Counted from the first letter of the stretch, positions 52,409 to 62,339 are shown. The stretch is 64,000 nt of DNA from Blastopirellula marina DSM 3645 (GCF_000153105.1 NZ_CH672377.1:1042989-1106988); one strand, 5' to 3'. The notes: a model not told the origin generated them from the letters alone. Numbers and translations: made by a program.

Positions 52409-52854
52409 AAAGGCTTTCCTTTAACATTGGGAATGCCCGGAAACGATGCGTGCAAACAGAGCGATGCCGGCGCCTCTATAAGCCGGAGACAGGCCGAACC
52501 GCAAAGGTTCAGCCTCTGCGAAGCGATACCCATATCTCTCAGGCCGTGGATCTGTCTGATTTGGTTGACAGTTCCTGACCGATCCGCCTCACTTCGCCAG
52601 CAGCGGATCGACAGCTAGAAAGACGTTTTCCGCATGCTCCGGTTTTGGGCGTTTGGCCCGCTTCCCGGTGAATATGCGCCCCTACGACTTGCAGGGGACG
52701 AAAACAAGCGGCTGATCCTATCAGAGAGGGCGAAATTCGTCAACTGGCGCCGCTTGCATGCAGTGGACTGCTACCTGGATCCGCCTATAATAACTCGCTT
52801 CGAGCAGTTATGGCCGACGCGCCTAGCTATTACCTAAAATCATAGGAAGATTAC
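52409..52854. promoter_or_regulatory. Divergent promoter/leader region of rpsB and trxB
   Basis: This 446-base region separates rpsB and trxB. On the minus strand TTGCGG, 17 bases, then TTATAG (around 52470-52500) is a plausible rpsB promoter. On the plus strand GGTTGACAG near 52563 could be a minus-35 box. Several short dyads are present, so an S2 leader RNA is possible, but I cannot assign one. Confidence 0.4.
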
Positions 52855-53904
52855 GTGGCCGAGAAAGTCCTCATCATTGGAAGCGGACCCGCTGGGTGGA
52901 CTGCGGCGATCTACGCCGCCCGAGCCGAGCTTCAACCCTTGGTTTATGAAGGCGCTCCACTCCAAGAGCATTACGATGTCGGTCGCGGACCGCTTGGTCA
53001 GCTGGCGATGACGACCGAAGTCGAGAATTTCCCGGGCTTTCCGTCAGGCGACATGACCGCCTATCTCGACGGCTCGATCGATAATTCGATTCGACAATAT
53101 ATGGCCCCCCACATGAAACATGGGGTCAGCGGTCCGGAATTAATGGAGCTGATGCGTCAGCAGGCCAAGAACTTTGGGACGCGGATCGTGGGGGACGACA
53201 TCGTCGAAGTCGATTTCGAGAGCCGTCCCTTCCGCCTGAAATCGCGTGAAGGGGAATGGATTGAAGCCCATTCGGTGATCGTCGCGACCGGTGCTCGGGC
53301 CAATTACTTGGGACTCCCGTCCGAAGCGATGTACAAAAACCGGGGAGTCAGCGCCTGTGCCGTCTGTGACGGTGCGCTGCCGCGTTTCCGAGATCAGCCC
53401 TGTATCGTCGTCGGCGGCGGCGATTCGGCGGTGGAAGAAGCCGACTATATGGCCAAATTCTCGTCCAAGGTCTACTTGGTTCACCGCCGCGACGAGCTGC
53501 GCGCCTCAAAGATCATGGCCGAACGCGCTGAGAAAAACCCGAAAATCGAGATCGTCTGGAATTCGGTGGTCGACGAAGTCATCGGTGATGATGACAACGG
53601 GGTGAGCGGCGCTAAGCTGACAAACGTGGTCGATAACACGTCCAAGGTTTACGAAGCAAGCGGCTTCTTTCTGGGAATTGGTCACACGCCGAATACCGAC
53701 TTTTTGGTGGGTAAACTCGATATGACCGACAAAAACTACCTCAAATGGACGGTCCCCTTCCGGACCAACACCAGCGTTGAGGGAGTCTTCGCCGCAGGCG
53801 ATGTCGCGGACGACAACTACCGCCAAGCGGTCACCGCCGCCGGTACCGGTTGTATGGCCGCGCTCGACGCCGAACGGTACCTGGCCGCTCAAGGTCACCA
53901 CTAA
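52855..53904 (+). CDS. trxB: Thioredoxin-disulfide reductase with insertion
   Basis: The 349-residue flavoprotein has GSGPAG near residue 10 (FAD), the redox-active CAVC at about residue 166-169, the [15 protein letters not shown] segment near 182 and the terminal FAAGDVAD. It transfers electrons from NADPH to thioredoxin. After [10 protein letters not shown], an extra ~28-residue segment ([18 protein letters not shown]...) stands before SGPELMELM, where typical TrxB has a direct junction. The start is GTG with AGGAAG upstream. It is divergent from rpsB. Confidence 0.93.
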   Translation: MAEKVLIIGSGPAGWTAAIYAARAELQPLVYEGAPLQEHYDVGRGPLGQLAMTTEVENFPGFPSGDMTAYLDGSIDNSIRQYMAPHMKHGVSGPELMELMRQQAKNFGTRIVGDDIVEVDFESRPFRLKSREGEWIEAHSVIVATGARANYLGLPSEAMYKNRGVSACAVCDGALPRFRDQPCIVVGGGDSAVEEADYMAKFSSKVYLVHRRDELRASKIMAERAEKNPKIEIVWNSVVDEVIGDDDNGVSGAKLTNVVDNTSKVYEASGFFLGIGHTPNTDFLVGKLDMTDKNYLKWTVPFRTNTSVEGVFAAGDVADDNYRQAVTAAGTGCMAALDAERYLAAQGHH

Positions 53905-53926
53905 AACGCAAAGTCTCGCAAACTTT

Positions 53927-53956
53927 TTGTAGCGCCTTGCACAGAAGGCGCTACAA
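53927..53956. repeat. REP-like perfect hairpin after trxB
   Basis: TTGTAGCGCCTT and AAGGCGCTACAA form a perfect 12-bp palindrome around GCACAG, immediately after TTT. No T-tract follows it on the plus strand, so it is not a classical terminator; it may be a dispersed palindromic element. Confidence 0.55.
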
Positions 53957-54027
53957 GCGGGAAACGATGCGCTTTACACTAGACCCTCCTCAAGATCTTC
54001 TCCCTCACCACGAGTTCTGCCCCAGCC

Positions 54028-55860
54028 ATGTCTGAATCGAACGCTACCGCTGCGGAAACGCCGCCAAGCAACCACGTTCAAACTGATCGAGAAATTTTGC
54101 AAGAGGCCCACGAGAAAGGGACAGCGGCGACGATCTTCGCCTTTGTTCGACTCTCCGGTCCCGGCTGGCTGCAAAGCGCGATCACGCTGGGGGGCGGATC
54201 GCTCGCCGGAGCCCTTTATCTGGGATCGCTCGGCGGCACTAACATGCTCTGGCTGCAGCTGATGGCGATCATCATGGGCGTCGTGATGCTATCGGCGATC
54301 AGCTACGTCACGCTCTCGACCGAGCAAAAGCCATTTGGCCAGATCAACGATCACATCAATCCCGCACTCGGCTGGGGTTGGGTGATTGCGACCAGCTTGG
54401 CCAACATGATCTTTATCATGCCGCAGTTTTCGCTTTGCTACGACTCGCTCGACAAAAACTTGCTGCCTGGATTCCTGGACGGCAGCGTAACGTCGAAGGT
54501 CGTCGTCTCGGGAGCTCTGTTGCTGGCAGGCGGTTTTGTGGTGCTGCTAAATACCCGCGGCGGAACCGGCGCCAAGATCTTTGACACCGTGCTCAAGCTA
54601 TTGGTCGGTATGGTGGTAATTTGCTTCTTCGGCGTGGTGGTGTTGATGGCCGGCGAGGGAGCGCTGAATTGGGGCGAGATCTTCGCCGGGTTCATTCCTG
54701 ACCTCAGTCAATTGAGTGCGCCGACCGGCGACCTGGCCGAGCTTGTGAAACAAGCGAGCGAATCGCATCAAGAGTTCTTCCGCAATCGGATCGTGACTGC
54801 CCAAAGCGACGTAATGATCGGTGCAGCCGCGACGGCTGTTGGGATCAACATGACTTTTTTGCTCCCTTACTCCATGTTGGCTCGCGGCTGGGATCGCCCG
54901 TTTCGCGGCTTGGCGCGCTTCGACTTGTCGACCGGCATGGCGATTCCTTACATCATCGTCACCAGTTGCGTAGTGATCGCGTCGGCGGGACGTTTTAACG
55001 GCAGCAACTACAACGATCCGAAAGTGGACCCCTATTGGCTGAGCAGCGATCCGGCGGAAGTCGCTAAATCGCCGATTATCAGCGGCGCCACTGCCGTAAT
55101 TACTCCGCTGCTCAAGAAAGAATACGCGGATCAATTTGTCGCGATCACCGCTGGCGACACCCAGTTTACCGATATTGAAATCGCCAAGCAGCAAAGCGAT
55201 TTGGCCAAAAAGCTGGCGCCAGAGTACCTAACCACGCTGAATGAAGCCGACCGTCTGATCGTCGCATCGCTGGTGCAACGCAACGCCGATCAACTATCAG
55301 CAGCGCTCGCGCCGCTGTTAGGAAAGTCGACGGCGCGACTTATTTTCGGTCTCGGCGTCTTCGGGATGGGCTTCTCAACGATCATCATTTTGATGTTGAT
55401 CAACGGCTATGCGTTTACCGAGATGTTTCATGCCAAAGCGGGCGGTGCGCCGCACGTCATCGGCTGCCTGATCGCCGGACTAGCCGGCGCGTCATGGTTC
55501 TATTTCTGGACAGGCGAATCGAAAATCTGGCTGGCGATTGTTGCCTCAAGCTTCGCGATTCTGCTGCTGCCGATCGCCTATACGACGTTCTTTTTGATGA
55601 TGAACAGCAAGCGGATTTTGGGAAGTCAAAAGCCGACCGGGGTTTCGATGGTCATTTGGAATGTCTTGATGGTGTTAGCGGTCGTGGGGGCGTTTGGCGC
55701 CGCGGGCCAATCGCTCTGGGCGAAAGCGACCAATACGAATCCAGAGGCGGCGCTGGCGACCAATGTGGTGATGGCGCTGGTAGTGCTCTACATCATCTCA
55801 GTGTTCGTCGGCTTTTTCTTCTGCAAACGGGACGATGCCCCCGCAGATATCGCGGAATAG
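54028..55860 (+). CDS. Nramp-like transporter with non-canonical metal motifs
   Basis: A 610-residue protein with about 11 or 12 hydrophobic segments, aligned to the Nramp/APC fold by FVRLSGPGWLQSAITLGGG at the first helix and INMTFLLPYSMLARG in the middle. Classical Nramp metal-binding motifs DPGN (TM1) and MPH (TM6) read GPGW and LPY here, so metal transport by the standard site is unlikely. A soluble insert of about 100 residues lies after the TM6-like segment. Substrate is unknown. Confidence 0.8.
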   Translation: MSESNATAAETPPSNHVQTDREILQEAHEKGTAATIFAFVRLSGPGWLQSAITLGGGSLAGALYLGSLGGTNMLWLQLMAIIMGVVMLSAISYVTLSTEQKPFGQINDHINPALGWGWVIATSLANMIFIMPQFSLCYDSLDKNLLPGFLDGSVTSKVVVSGALLLAGGFVVLLNTRGGTGAKIFDTVLKLLVGMVVICFFGVVVLMAGEGALNWGEIFAGFIPDLSQLSAPTGDLAELVKQASESHQEFFRNRIVTAQSDVMIGAAATAVGINMTFLLPYSMLARGWDRPFRGLARFDLSTGMAIPYIIVTSCVVIASAGRFNGSNYNDPKVDPYWLSSDPAEVAKSPIISGATAVITPLLKKEYADQFVAITAGDTQFTDIEIAKQQSDLAKKLAPEYLTTLNEADRLIVASLVQRNADQLSAALAPLLGKSTARLIFGLGVFGMGFSTIIILMLINGYAFTEMFHAKAGGAPHVIGCLIAGLAGASWFYFWTGESKIWLAIVASSFAILLLPIAYTTFFLMMNSKRILGSQKPTGVSMVIWNVLMVLAVVGAFGAAGQSLWAKATNTNPEAALATNVVMALVVLYIISVFVGFFFCKRDDAPADIAE

Positions 55861-55886
55861 AAAAATTGCAAAAACGAACTAACTCC

Positions 55887-55923
55887 AGGGCGGTCCTTGT
55901 TTCTGCAAGCGGCCGCCCTTTTT
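55887..55923 (+). terminator. Intrinsic terminator after Nramp-like gene
   Basis: AGGGCGG and CCGCCCT pair with a bulged inner stem and are followed by TTTTTG. Confidence 0.85.
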
Positions 55924-55983
55924 GCTTTCGAGCTTGTGCGGCTAGAATAACGGACTTCGCACCGCAGGCACGGAAGGTTCGTC

Positions 55984-57375
55984 ATGCAAAAAATTTCGGT
56001 TCGCTCCGCTCTCTCGGCCGATCAGGTCGGCAATCAGGTCAAGCTCGAAGGTTGGGTTCGCACGCGCCGCGACAGCAAAGCGGGGTTTAGTTTTATCGAG
56101 CTGAACGACGGCAGCTGCATGGGCAACATCCAGGTGGTCGCCGACGGCGCGCTGACGAATTACGAGTCGGAAGTCAAAAAGCTCTCGGCCGGCTGCAGCG
56201 TGCGCATTCTGGGCGAGATCGTTGCGTCGCAGGGTAAAGGGCAAACGACCGAAATCCAAGCGAGTGAAGTCCACGTCTACGGCTGGGCCGACCCAGAGAG
56301 CTATCCGCTGCAAAAGAAGCGGCACTCGATGGAAAAGCTGCGAGAGTGGGCGCATCTGCGTCCCCGCACCAATACGTTTGGCGCCGTCTTTCGCGTTCGC
56401 AACTGCGTCTCGCGTTCGATTCATAACTTTTTCCAAGAGCGCGGTTTTCTCTACGTTCACACGCCGATCATCACCGCGTCCGATTGCGAAGGCGCCGGCG
56501 AGATGTTCAAGGTCACGACGCTCGATTTGGATGCGCCCCCTAAAACCGGCGGCAAAGTCGACTACACGCAAGACTTTTTCGAGCGGCCGTCGTACCTGAC
56601 GGTGAGCGGTCAGTTGGAAGGGGAGATCTTTGCGACGGCGCTGGGCAATGTCTACACGTTTGGCCCGACGTTTCGCGCGGAGAACTCCAATACGTCACGG
56701 CACTTGGCCGAGTTTTGGATGGTCGAACCGGAGATGGCGTTCGTCGACCTGGAAGGAAACATGCAGGTTGCCGAGGATTTCATCAAACGGATTATCTCGG
56801 ACGTAATGCGTGACTGCGGCGACGATCTGCAGTTCTTCAATGACCGCATCGACGACACCGTGCTCGCGACGCTAACCGCGATGGCCGACGGCGAGTTCCT
56901 GCGCGTCAGCTATACCGACGCGATCGACATTCTGCTGAAGAGTGGGCGGAAGTTCGACTACAAAGTGGAATGGGGAACCGATCTGCAGTCCGAGCACGAG
57001 CGTTTCCTGACCGAGGTCCATTTCAAACGCCCTGTCATTTTGCATGACTATCCCCGCACGATTAAACCGTTCTACATGCGTTGCAATGACGATGGAAAAA
57101 CGGTGCGAGCGATGGATGTGCTGGCCCCCAAAGTGGGAGAAATCATCGGCGGCAGTCAGCGCGAGGAGCGGTTAGACGTGCTGGAGCAACGAATGCAGGA
57201 GCAGGGGCTGAATCCGGCCGATTATTGGTGGTATGTCGAACTGCGGAAATACGGCACGATTCCCCACTCTGGGTTTGGACTAGGGCTCGAGCGCATCCTA
57301 CAGTTCATTACCGGCATGGGGAACATCCGAGACGTGATCCCCTTCCCGCGTACGCCGGGGAGCGCCGACTTTTAG
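55984..57375 (+). CDS. asnS: Asparagine--tRNA ligase
   Basis: The 463-residue enzyme has an N-terminal OB-fold (residues 1-110; [20 protein letters not shown]) and class II catalytic core with motif 2 [24 protein letters not shown]-type sequence (AspRS/AsnRS signature) and motif 3 [15 protein letters not shown] near the end. It makes Asn-tRNA-Asn directly. It has a terminator upstream and so an independent promoter. The next gene begins about 45 bases downstream. Confidence 0.97.
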   Translation: MQKISVRSALSADQVGNQVKLEGWVRTRRDSKAGFSFIELNDGSCMGNIQVVADGALTNYESEVKKLSAGCSVRILGEIVASQGKGQTTEIQASEVHVYGWADPESYPLQKKRHSMEKLREWAHLRPRTNTFGAVFRVRNCVSRSIHNFFQERGFLYVHTPIITASDCEGAGEMFKVTTLDLDAPPKTGGKVDYTQDFFERPSYLTVSGQLEGEIFATALGNVYTFGPTFRAENSNTSRHLAEFWMVEPEMAFVDLEGNMQVAEDFIKRIISDVMRDCGDDLQFFNDRIDDTVLATLTAMADGEFLRVSYTDAIDILLKSGRKFDYKVEWGTDLQSEHERFLTEVHFKRPVILHDYPRTIKPFYMRCNDDGKTVRAMDVLAPKVGEIIGGSQREERLDVLEQRMQEQGLNPADYWWYVELRKYGTIPHSGFGLGLERILQFITGMGNIRDVIPFPRTPGSADF

Positions 57376-57419
57376 GATCTCCACGACTTCACGTTCCGAT
57401 TATTCGGAGGATTCGCTTG

Positions 57420-57872
57420 ATGACGGCTCGCACGAATATCACGCTGATCACGATAATGCTGATCAGCGTCTCCGCTAGTTTTGCCCGCGGCGAAGATCTG
57501 AAGAAGGTTCTGGAGAAATTCAAAAAGGGCGAAGCGGTCCTGCTCGACGTGCGCGAAGAAGTCGAGTGGAAGAAGGGACATCTCGCAGGAGCGACCTTGG
57601 CGCCGTTCTCCAAGATCGCGTTCGATCCTGAATGCCGCAAAATCATTGCAGCTCTGCCGCCCGGCAAAGAGGTTTACACCTATAGCAGCACCGGCAAACG
57701 CGCCTTCTTCGCAGCCAACTATCTACAAGATCGCAACGGCCAACCAGCGACCGCATTGAAAGTCACCTACCAGGCGATGCTCGCCGCAGGCTTCAAAGCG
57801 GCTGACCTGCGACCGAAAGGCTTCTTGCAGCAACTTAAAGAGCAGGAAGAGAAAGATCTGGGGAAGAAATAG
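57420..57872 (+). CDS. Secreted rhodanese-like protein lacking the catalytic Cys
   Basis: A 150-residue protein with a signal peptide (ITLITIMLISVSASFARG) and a rhodanese fold (KFKKGEAVLLDVREEVEWKKGHLAGA, then VYTYSSTGKRAFFAANYL). The active-site loop normally reads Y-C-x-x-G-x-R; here the cysteine is Ser (YSSTGKR), so sulfurtransfer is not expected and it may be a binding domain. GGAGG precedes the ATG, and the longer ORF overlapping asnS is not used. Confidence 0.85.
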   Translation: MTARTNITLITIMLISVSASFARGEDLKKVLEKFKKGEAVLLDVREEVEWKKGHLAGATLAPFSKIAFDPECRKIIAALPPGKEVYTYSSTGKRAFFAANYLQDRNGQPATALKVTYQAMLAAGFKAADLRPKGFLQQLKEQEEKDLGKK

Positions 57873-57930
57873 TCCGGCAGGGTGCGTCGATTCGCCCCCC
57901 GGGGATCTACAGGCGAAGATCAAAGTTGGC

Positions 57931-58302
57931 CTATCTTCCGATCTGCACGAAGAACGCGACCCACGGCAGTAGACCGATGACCACCATGGCGCGAACGATC
58001 GCTTTGGGGGGAGCAGAGCGGCGCTGCTGCAAGACGACCGGAATCAGCAGTACGCTGATTGTGCCGGTCACCATCGCGACCATCAACAGCAGCATCGAGA
58101 TCGCTTCGAGCTGCGGCGACGGCTCACCACTCGCCCAGATAGAGCCCTGCACGCCGATGATGGCGATTTCGGCCAGCAAGGTGGTGACCCCGCACAGCAT
58201 CCAAAAGATGGTCATCGAATCCGCGGCGCGCAACTCAGGATCGGCGCCGATGCGGTGACTGTGCGTCTTCGACTTGCGAGCCGTCTTCGATTTTTTGCTC
58301 AT
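57931..58302 (-). CDS. Small three-pass membrane protein, unknown
   Basis: A 123-residue protein with a basic, Ser/Lys-rich N-terminus (MSKKSKTARKSKTHSHR) and three transmembrane helices (about residues 30-55, 65-90 and 100-120). No family recognised. The start at 58302 is chosen because GGAAGG lies upstream and the longer frame has no protein-like N-terminus. It is convergent with the rhodanese gene. Confidence 0.65.
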   Translation of the reverse strand: MSKKSKTARKSKTHSHRIGADPELRAADSMTIFWMLCGVTTLLAEIAIIGVQGSIWASGEPSPQLEAISMLLLMVAMVTGTISVLLIPVVLQQRRSAPPKAIVRAMVVIGLLPWVAFFVQIGR

Positions 58303-58388
58303 AGAGAACGCCTTCCGAATAGGGAGAGTGATGGCGACGCTTCTACCTTCTATCGTACCTGTCGAACACCGGTGAGAGCAAAAGAAAA

Positions 58389-58410
58389 ACCCCGCCAATA
58401 TAGACGGGGC
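58389..58410 (-). terminator. Intrinsic terminator after Cys-rich secreted protein gene
   Basis: CCCCG and CGGGG close a short stem with loop TCTATATTGG, followed by TTTTTCTTTT on the minus strand. It is the terminator of the gene at 58458. Confidence 0.82.
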
Positions 58411-58457
58411 TGGTAGATTTTCTTTCGCCTTAATCGGCGTCACGCGAGCCACTTCGC

Positions 58458-58868
58458 TTAATAGTACGAGTGGACGATCAAATCGCCGCAACGCGTGAAG
58501 ACCATCCGGATACGGAATCCGCAGCACCACTCATACTCGACGACGGTACGTCCCAAAATACCAGGATGACTGCAAACGGTTGGCGCTCCTTCGCAACAAG
58601 CGGGAACGCAAACCGGCACTTCAAAGGCACAATTCGTGCATGGCTTTTCTACAACCATCACCATCTTGACCGGCGGCGCACAACTGCCGCACTTTCGTGC
58701 GAACAACTTGTGATGATCGCGATACGAGATGCAAGGGGGCGCGCAGCACTCGACGGGCTTGGGAGCACAGCAAGAAGGTTCTACCGAAGCTGCGCTGGCG
58801 CCGCTTACCATACCGAGTGAACCGAGCATGGCGAATACCAGCGCCGGAATCAAAGTCGTACGAATCAT
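58458..58868 (-). CDS. Small cysteine-rich secreted protein
   Basis: The 136-residue protein has a signal peptide (MIRTTLIPALVFAMLGSLG, cleavage near ASA-AS) and 17 or so cysteines in the mature part, often paired as CC (SCCAPKPVECCAPPC, ACCEG, WCCG). It resembles other Cys-rich exported planctomycete proteins and may be part of the disulfide-linked wall, but it has no YTV repeats. AGGAG precedes the ATG. Function unproven. Confidence 0.8.
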   Translation of the reverse strand: MIRTTLIPALVFAMLGSLGMVSGASAASVEPSCCAPKPVECCAPPCISYRDHHKLFARKCGSCAPPVKMVMVVEKPCTNCAFEVPVCVPACCEGAPTVCSHPGILGRTVVEYEWCCGFRIRMVFTRCGDLIVHSYY

Positions 58869-59221
58869 GGAAATGTCTCCTGCGTAGTTGCTAAACGAGC
58901 TTCGCTGTCTGACTTAACCCTAACATGCTTTACGGCGTCTGAAAAAGGGGTTGTATCGATTATAGCGATCACAGCGGAAGCGACAAATTTATCGATCAAT
59001 ACCCACCGCGAGGAAAAAGTAAACATTCACGCTCTCGATTCATTGCCAGCGGGACGAATTCGACCTAGTTTTCAGTTGGCGAAGGTCGCAACCGACCTCA
59101 GCGCCGCTGCTTTCTTTTCAGTAACGGAGGCGCATCGCCGCTTCCACTGCTTTTCATACGCAGGCTCGCGAAGACCGCGAGCAGACGAAACGATCACGCC
59201 TGGGTGGGAAGAAGAATCGCC
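58869..59221. other. Intergenic region before the coiled-coil/GTPase operon
   Basis: About 350 bases without a supported gene. The right half likely contains the promoter of the four-gene operon; no clear minus-10/minus-35 pair or RNA fold is recognised. Confidence 0.4.
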
Positions 59222-60130
59222 GTGACTGCCAGTCCAGAACAGTTGCTCCAGGTAGGTTACCCTGCCCTGGAAGAGGCGCTCGAACAGCTAAGGGCTCATA
59301 ACCAGGGCCTAGAGCAATTCGTCGAAGAATTGGTGGCCGAACTCGGACGCTTGTCCTCGGAGTTCGAGCGCCGCTCGCTCGAAGCGTCTCAAACCGCCGC
59401 ACAACAGTCGGCCCACGCCGATTCGTCCGCACAAAACTCGGCCGAACTTGCGTTGCTGCAACAAACGATCTCGGATCGTGAAAATCAACTCTCCGCAGCC
59501 GAAGCGCAATTGGGCGCCGCCCGCGCTGAGATCGATCATTGGAAATCTCAAAGCGGTTCCGCCGCGTCAAGCGTCCAGCGTCTGACCGAGATGGAGCAAA
59601 AGAATGCAGATCTAGAGCGCCAACTGCGTGAATCGGTCCAAGCGATGCGCGAGCTCGAAGAAAGCCGCGGTGAAATCTCCCATCTGAAACAACAGCTTGC
59701 GATGGTCAAAATCGAACTGCTCGATGCGCAGCAGCAGTTTGATCGAACCGACAGTTTTCCGGAAGAGAGCGGCGTAGAACAATTTGGCGAGCTTGAAGAC
59801 GAACTCGCTCGCGTTCGCAACCGCGCGGCCGAACTAACCGCGACAGTCGACCAACAGAAACGAGAAATCGCGGCCGAGCGCGCCGAGTGGTCGACCGAAT
59901 TGAAGTCGATGCGGACGATTCTGGAACGCCAGTCCGGCGCAATCGCGACACGGCCGGCCGCCGCCGATCAATCACTCTCGTCGACATCGGTCGGCACCAA
60001 CACCGTCGTGCGCGAATCGGCTCAGTCGCGTCCGATGGACGCCGACAATGTCGTCGATTCGGTGATGGCGCAATTCGCAAAATTACAACGTGACATCAGC
60101 CGTCGCAGAACCAATGGCCAAACTCGATAA
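59222..60130 (+). CDS. Long coiled-coil protein, first gene of GTPase operon
   Basis: A 302-residue acidic protein dominated by coiled coil from about residue 10 to 255, with long runs of heptads rich in Glu, Gln and Ala (ERQLRESVQAMRELEESR, LEDELARVRNRAAEL). The C-terminal 40 residues are basic and end QRDISRRRTNGQTR. No enzymatic motif. The start is GTG at 59222 (GGAAG upstream) or GTG at 59204. It is separated by 51 bases from the SUMF1-like gene and likely provides a scaffold or filament for the system. Confidence 0.75.
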   Translation: MTASPEQLLQVGYPALEEALEQLRAHNQGLEQFVEELVAELGRLSSEFERRSLEASQTAAQQSAHADSSAQNSAELALLQQTISDRENQLSAAEAQLGAARAEIDHWKSQSGSAASSVQRLTEMEQKNADLERQLRESVQAMRELEESRGEISHLKQQLAMVKIELLDAQQQFDRTDSFPEESGVEQFGELEDELARVRNRAAELTATVDQQKREIAAERAEWSTELKSMRTILERQSGAIATRPAAADQSLSSTSVGTNTVVRESAQSRPMDADNVVDSVMAQFAKLQRDISRRRTNGQTR

Positions 60131-60181
60131 TCGCAATCGCTGCTCAGGGGCAATGTCAAACTTGTTGCAGGACTGATTCCA

Positions 60182-61381
60182 ATGCTTTTCATCAAACAAC
60201 AATGGACGACACTCGCAATCGGCGTCGCCGTCGGCGCGTTGGGGATCGCCTGGCTGGCGGGATTTTGGCTCGTTGTCGTCGGCGTCGTCGCACTCGCTGC
60301 GATCGCCGCTTTCGTCCGTCGCTTCGTACGCCATCGCCGGCTTGCGGTAGCAGCATCGGCCAGCGTTGCACGCCCTCAAAGACCGAAATCACGTCCAGAG
60401 CCAGAGCCCTCCGACACGGAAGCCCTGGCTCGCTTGATGTTAGAGCAAGCTCGATATGCATTGCTGTTGCGACCCCAAATCGCGGCCAATCTGCCGCCGC
60501 GGCTGTTAGACCAAGCCCGCGAAGCGTTTGACGACCAGATGACCATCGTCCCAGAAGGGGACGTCCTGGTCGGTCGATACAAAGGAAATGACGACCAGGA
60601 GCAAGGCTACGCCGGCAACCTGGTTCGGGTTGAAGCGGTTTATCTCGATCGCTTTCAAGTGACGAACGAAGAATATCAAGAATTCGTCAACGCCGGCGGC
60701 TACGAACAGATGCCGCTGTGGGATCCGGAAATCTGGCCGGCGGTGCTCGATTTTGTCGATCAGTCTGGACTGCCGGGCCCCCGTTATTGGCGCAACGGCA
60801 AGCATGTCGAAGGAGAAGAGCGACTGCCGGTGGTTGGCGTTTGTTGGTACGAAGCGGCCGCCTACGCTCGCTGGGTCGGCAAACGACTTCCGTCCGACCC
60901 CGAATGGATGAAGGCCGGAGCATGGCCGGTCCCTTTGCCCGGCGCCGAACCCATCCAGCGCCGCTTTCCCTGGGGAGAATCGATGGATCAAGGTCGGGCG
61001 AACCTTTGGGGCTGCGGCCCCGAGCATGTCGTCTCGGTCGAGCAATATGTAAGCGGCGCAAGCGTGGGCGGGTGTCACCAACTGATCGGCAATGTCTGGG
61101 AGTGGACCTCCAGTCGCTTCGGCGCTTGGCGTTCTCCGGGAGATCAATTGGTGATGGATAGCGCGATGCGCAGCTTACGCGGCGGCGCCTATGACACTTA
61201 TTTTGATCATCAAGCTTCGTGCGACTATCAAAGCGGCGATAAGGCGATCGCTCGCAAGCACAACATCGGATTCCGCTGTGCGGTCAGCTTTTGCGATATC
61301 CTGCTCGAGGATAACTCGTTCGATTCGGCAGGATCAGAAGACGAACTCGAAGCCGCCGGCGCGGCAGGGGTGGAGAACTAA
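60182..61381 (+). CDS. Membrane-anchored SUMF1/formylglycine-generating-enzyme-like protein
   Basis: The 399-residue protein has two N-terminal transmembrane helices (about residues 10-48), a basic/Pro linker, and a C-terminal SUMF1/FGE domain (about 115-390) with YLDRFQVTNEEYQEFV, PVVGVCWYEAAAYARWVGKRLP, GNVWEWTSSRFG, RSLRGGAYDT and HNIGFRCAV. The catalytic Cys pair of true FGE is not present (only one Cys in ASCDYQSGD), so it is more like an SUMF1-fold binding or non-catalytic protein. It overlaps nothing; the next ORF starts 2 bases after its stop. It belongs to the operon. Confidence 0.85.
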   Translation: MLFIKQQWTTLAIGVAVGALGIAWLAGFWLVVVGVVALAAIAAFVRRFVRHRRLAVAASASVARPQRPKSRPEPEPSDTEALARLMLEQARYALLLRPQIAANLPPRLLDQAREAFDDQMTIVPEGDVLVGRYKGNDDQEQGYAGNLVRVEAVYLDRFQVTNEEYQEFVNAGGYEQMPLWDPEIWPAVLDFVDQSGLPGPRYWRNGKHVEGEERLPVVGVCWYEAAAYARWVGKRLPSDPEWMKAGAWPVPLPGAEPIQRRFPWGESMDQGRANLWGCGPEHVVSVEQYVSGASVGGCHQLIGNVWEWTSSRFGAWRSPGDQLVMDSAMRSLRGGAYDTYFDHQASCDYQSGDKAIARKHNIGFRCAVSFCDILLEDNSFDSAGSEDELEAAGAAGVEN

Positions 61382-61383
61382 TT

Positions 61384-62286
61384 ATGGTACGCAAAGCGCT
61401 CGTAGCCATGGAATCGTATCGCTTGGCGCAATACGCGGTTCCGATTTCCTGTTACATCTGCGGCGGCGACAACAACTACGATGTTGAGCTGTGTCGTCAC
61501 TGTTCGGCGCCAATGGCCTTGTCGCACCAAGCCAATTCGCAGGGGATTGAGCCTGGCATGATCGCCGTGCTAGGAACCGCCGCAGCCGGCAAAACCGTCT
61601 ACCTGGGGATGCTGCTCGACATGCTCACGCGGCGCAACAATCGCGTGCAAGTATTGGCTCGCGGCGCGTTCTCGATCACTCTGCAACAACGCACGATGGC
61701 GGCGCTGGCCGCTACCGCATTTCCAGAAAAAACGCCCAACGAACCAGATCGCTGGAACTGGGTTCATTGCCAGGCGAAGCTGCCGAGTCAAAAGCGGCCG
61801 ATCGAATTGATCATGCCTGACATGGCCGGCGAAGCGATCTTGGAAGAAGTCGATCACCCCCATTCGTACCCGGCGATTCACTCCTTCTTGAAAAAATGTG
61901 CCGGCGTTTTGCTGTTGATCGACACCGAACGGATTGAAGACGGCTCGCAAGAGCAAAACTATTTCATGATGAAGCTGATCACCTATCTCAGTGAACAATC
62001 GCAAAAGAAGCGTCGCGGCAAGTGCGTACGGCCCATGGCGATCGTGTTTTCGAAAGCGGATCAGTGCGATCCCTGTTTCGCTAATCCAGATCGTTACGCG
62101 CGAGATCGGACGCCGAACCTTTGGCAGCAAATCGGCGAACGATTTGAAACGGTCGGCTTCTTCGCTTCCAGCGTAACTGGCGCGTGTACGCAGAAGATGG
62201 ACCATGGCTCAAGGGTAAACATTCCGCTGCGAATCGAACCGCGCGGCATTGTCGAACCATTCGAATGGCTAATTCGCAAAGTTTAA
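61384..62286 (+). CDS. Zinc-ribbon P-loop GTPase of conflict-type operon
   Basis: A 300-residue soluble protein with a zinc ribbon (C23, C26, C37, C40), then a P-loop GTPase domain: Walker A GTAAAGKT at residues 64-71, DMAG at 146-149 (Walker B/switch II-like), and SKAD at 223-226 in place of NKxD for base recognition. It resembles the predicted double-GTPase/TRAFAC-like GTPases of NTP-dependent bacterial conflict systems. Starts 2 bases after the SUMF1 gene, with GGAG in the upstream coding end. Action and trigger are unknown; the next gene is probably its partner. Confidence 0.78.
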   Translation: MVRKALVAMESYRLAQYAVPISCYICGGDNNYDVELCRHCSAPMALSHQANSQGIEPGMIAVLGTAAAGKTVYLGMLLDMLTRRNNRVQVLARGAFSITLQQRTMAALAATAFPEKTPNEPDRWNWVHCQAKLPSQKRPIELIMPDMAGEAILEEVDHPHSYPAIHSFLKKCAGVLLLIDTERIEDGSQEQNYFMMKLITYLSEQSQKKRRGKCVRPMAIVFSKADQCDPCFANPDRYARDRTPNLWQQIGERFETVGFFASSVTGACTQKMDHGSRVNIPLRIEPRGIVEPFEWLIRKV

Positions 62287-62339
62287 CCTCGTTTGCTCAC
62301 TGCTTGTCTCCAAATTCTCCTCGCAGGTTCTTATCCTTT

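Noticed and set aside
62184-62339. Upstream in-frame extension of the GAP1-like protein
   Set aside because: It overlaps the end of the GTPase gene, and its residues are not like the conserved opening, which begins at 62340.
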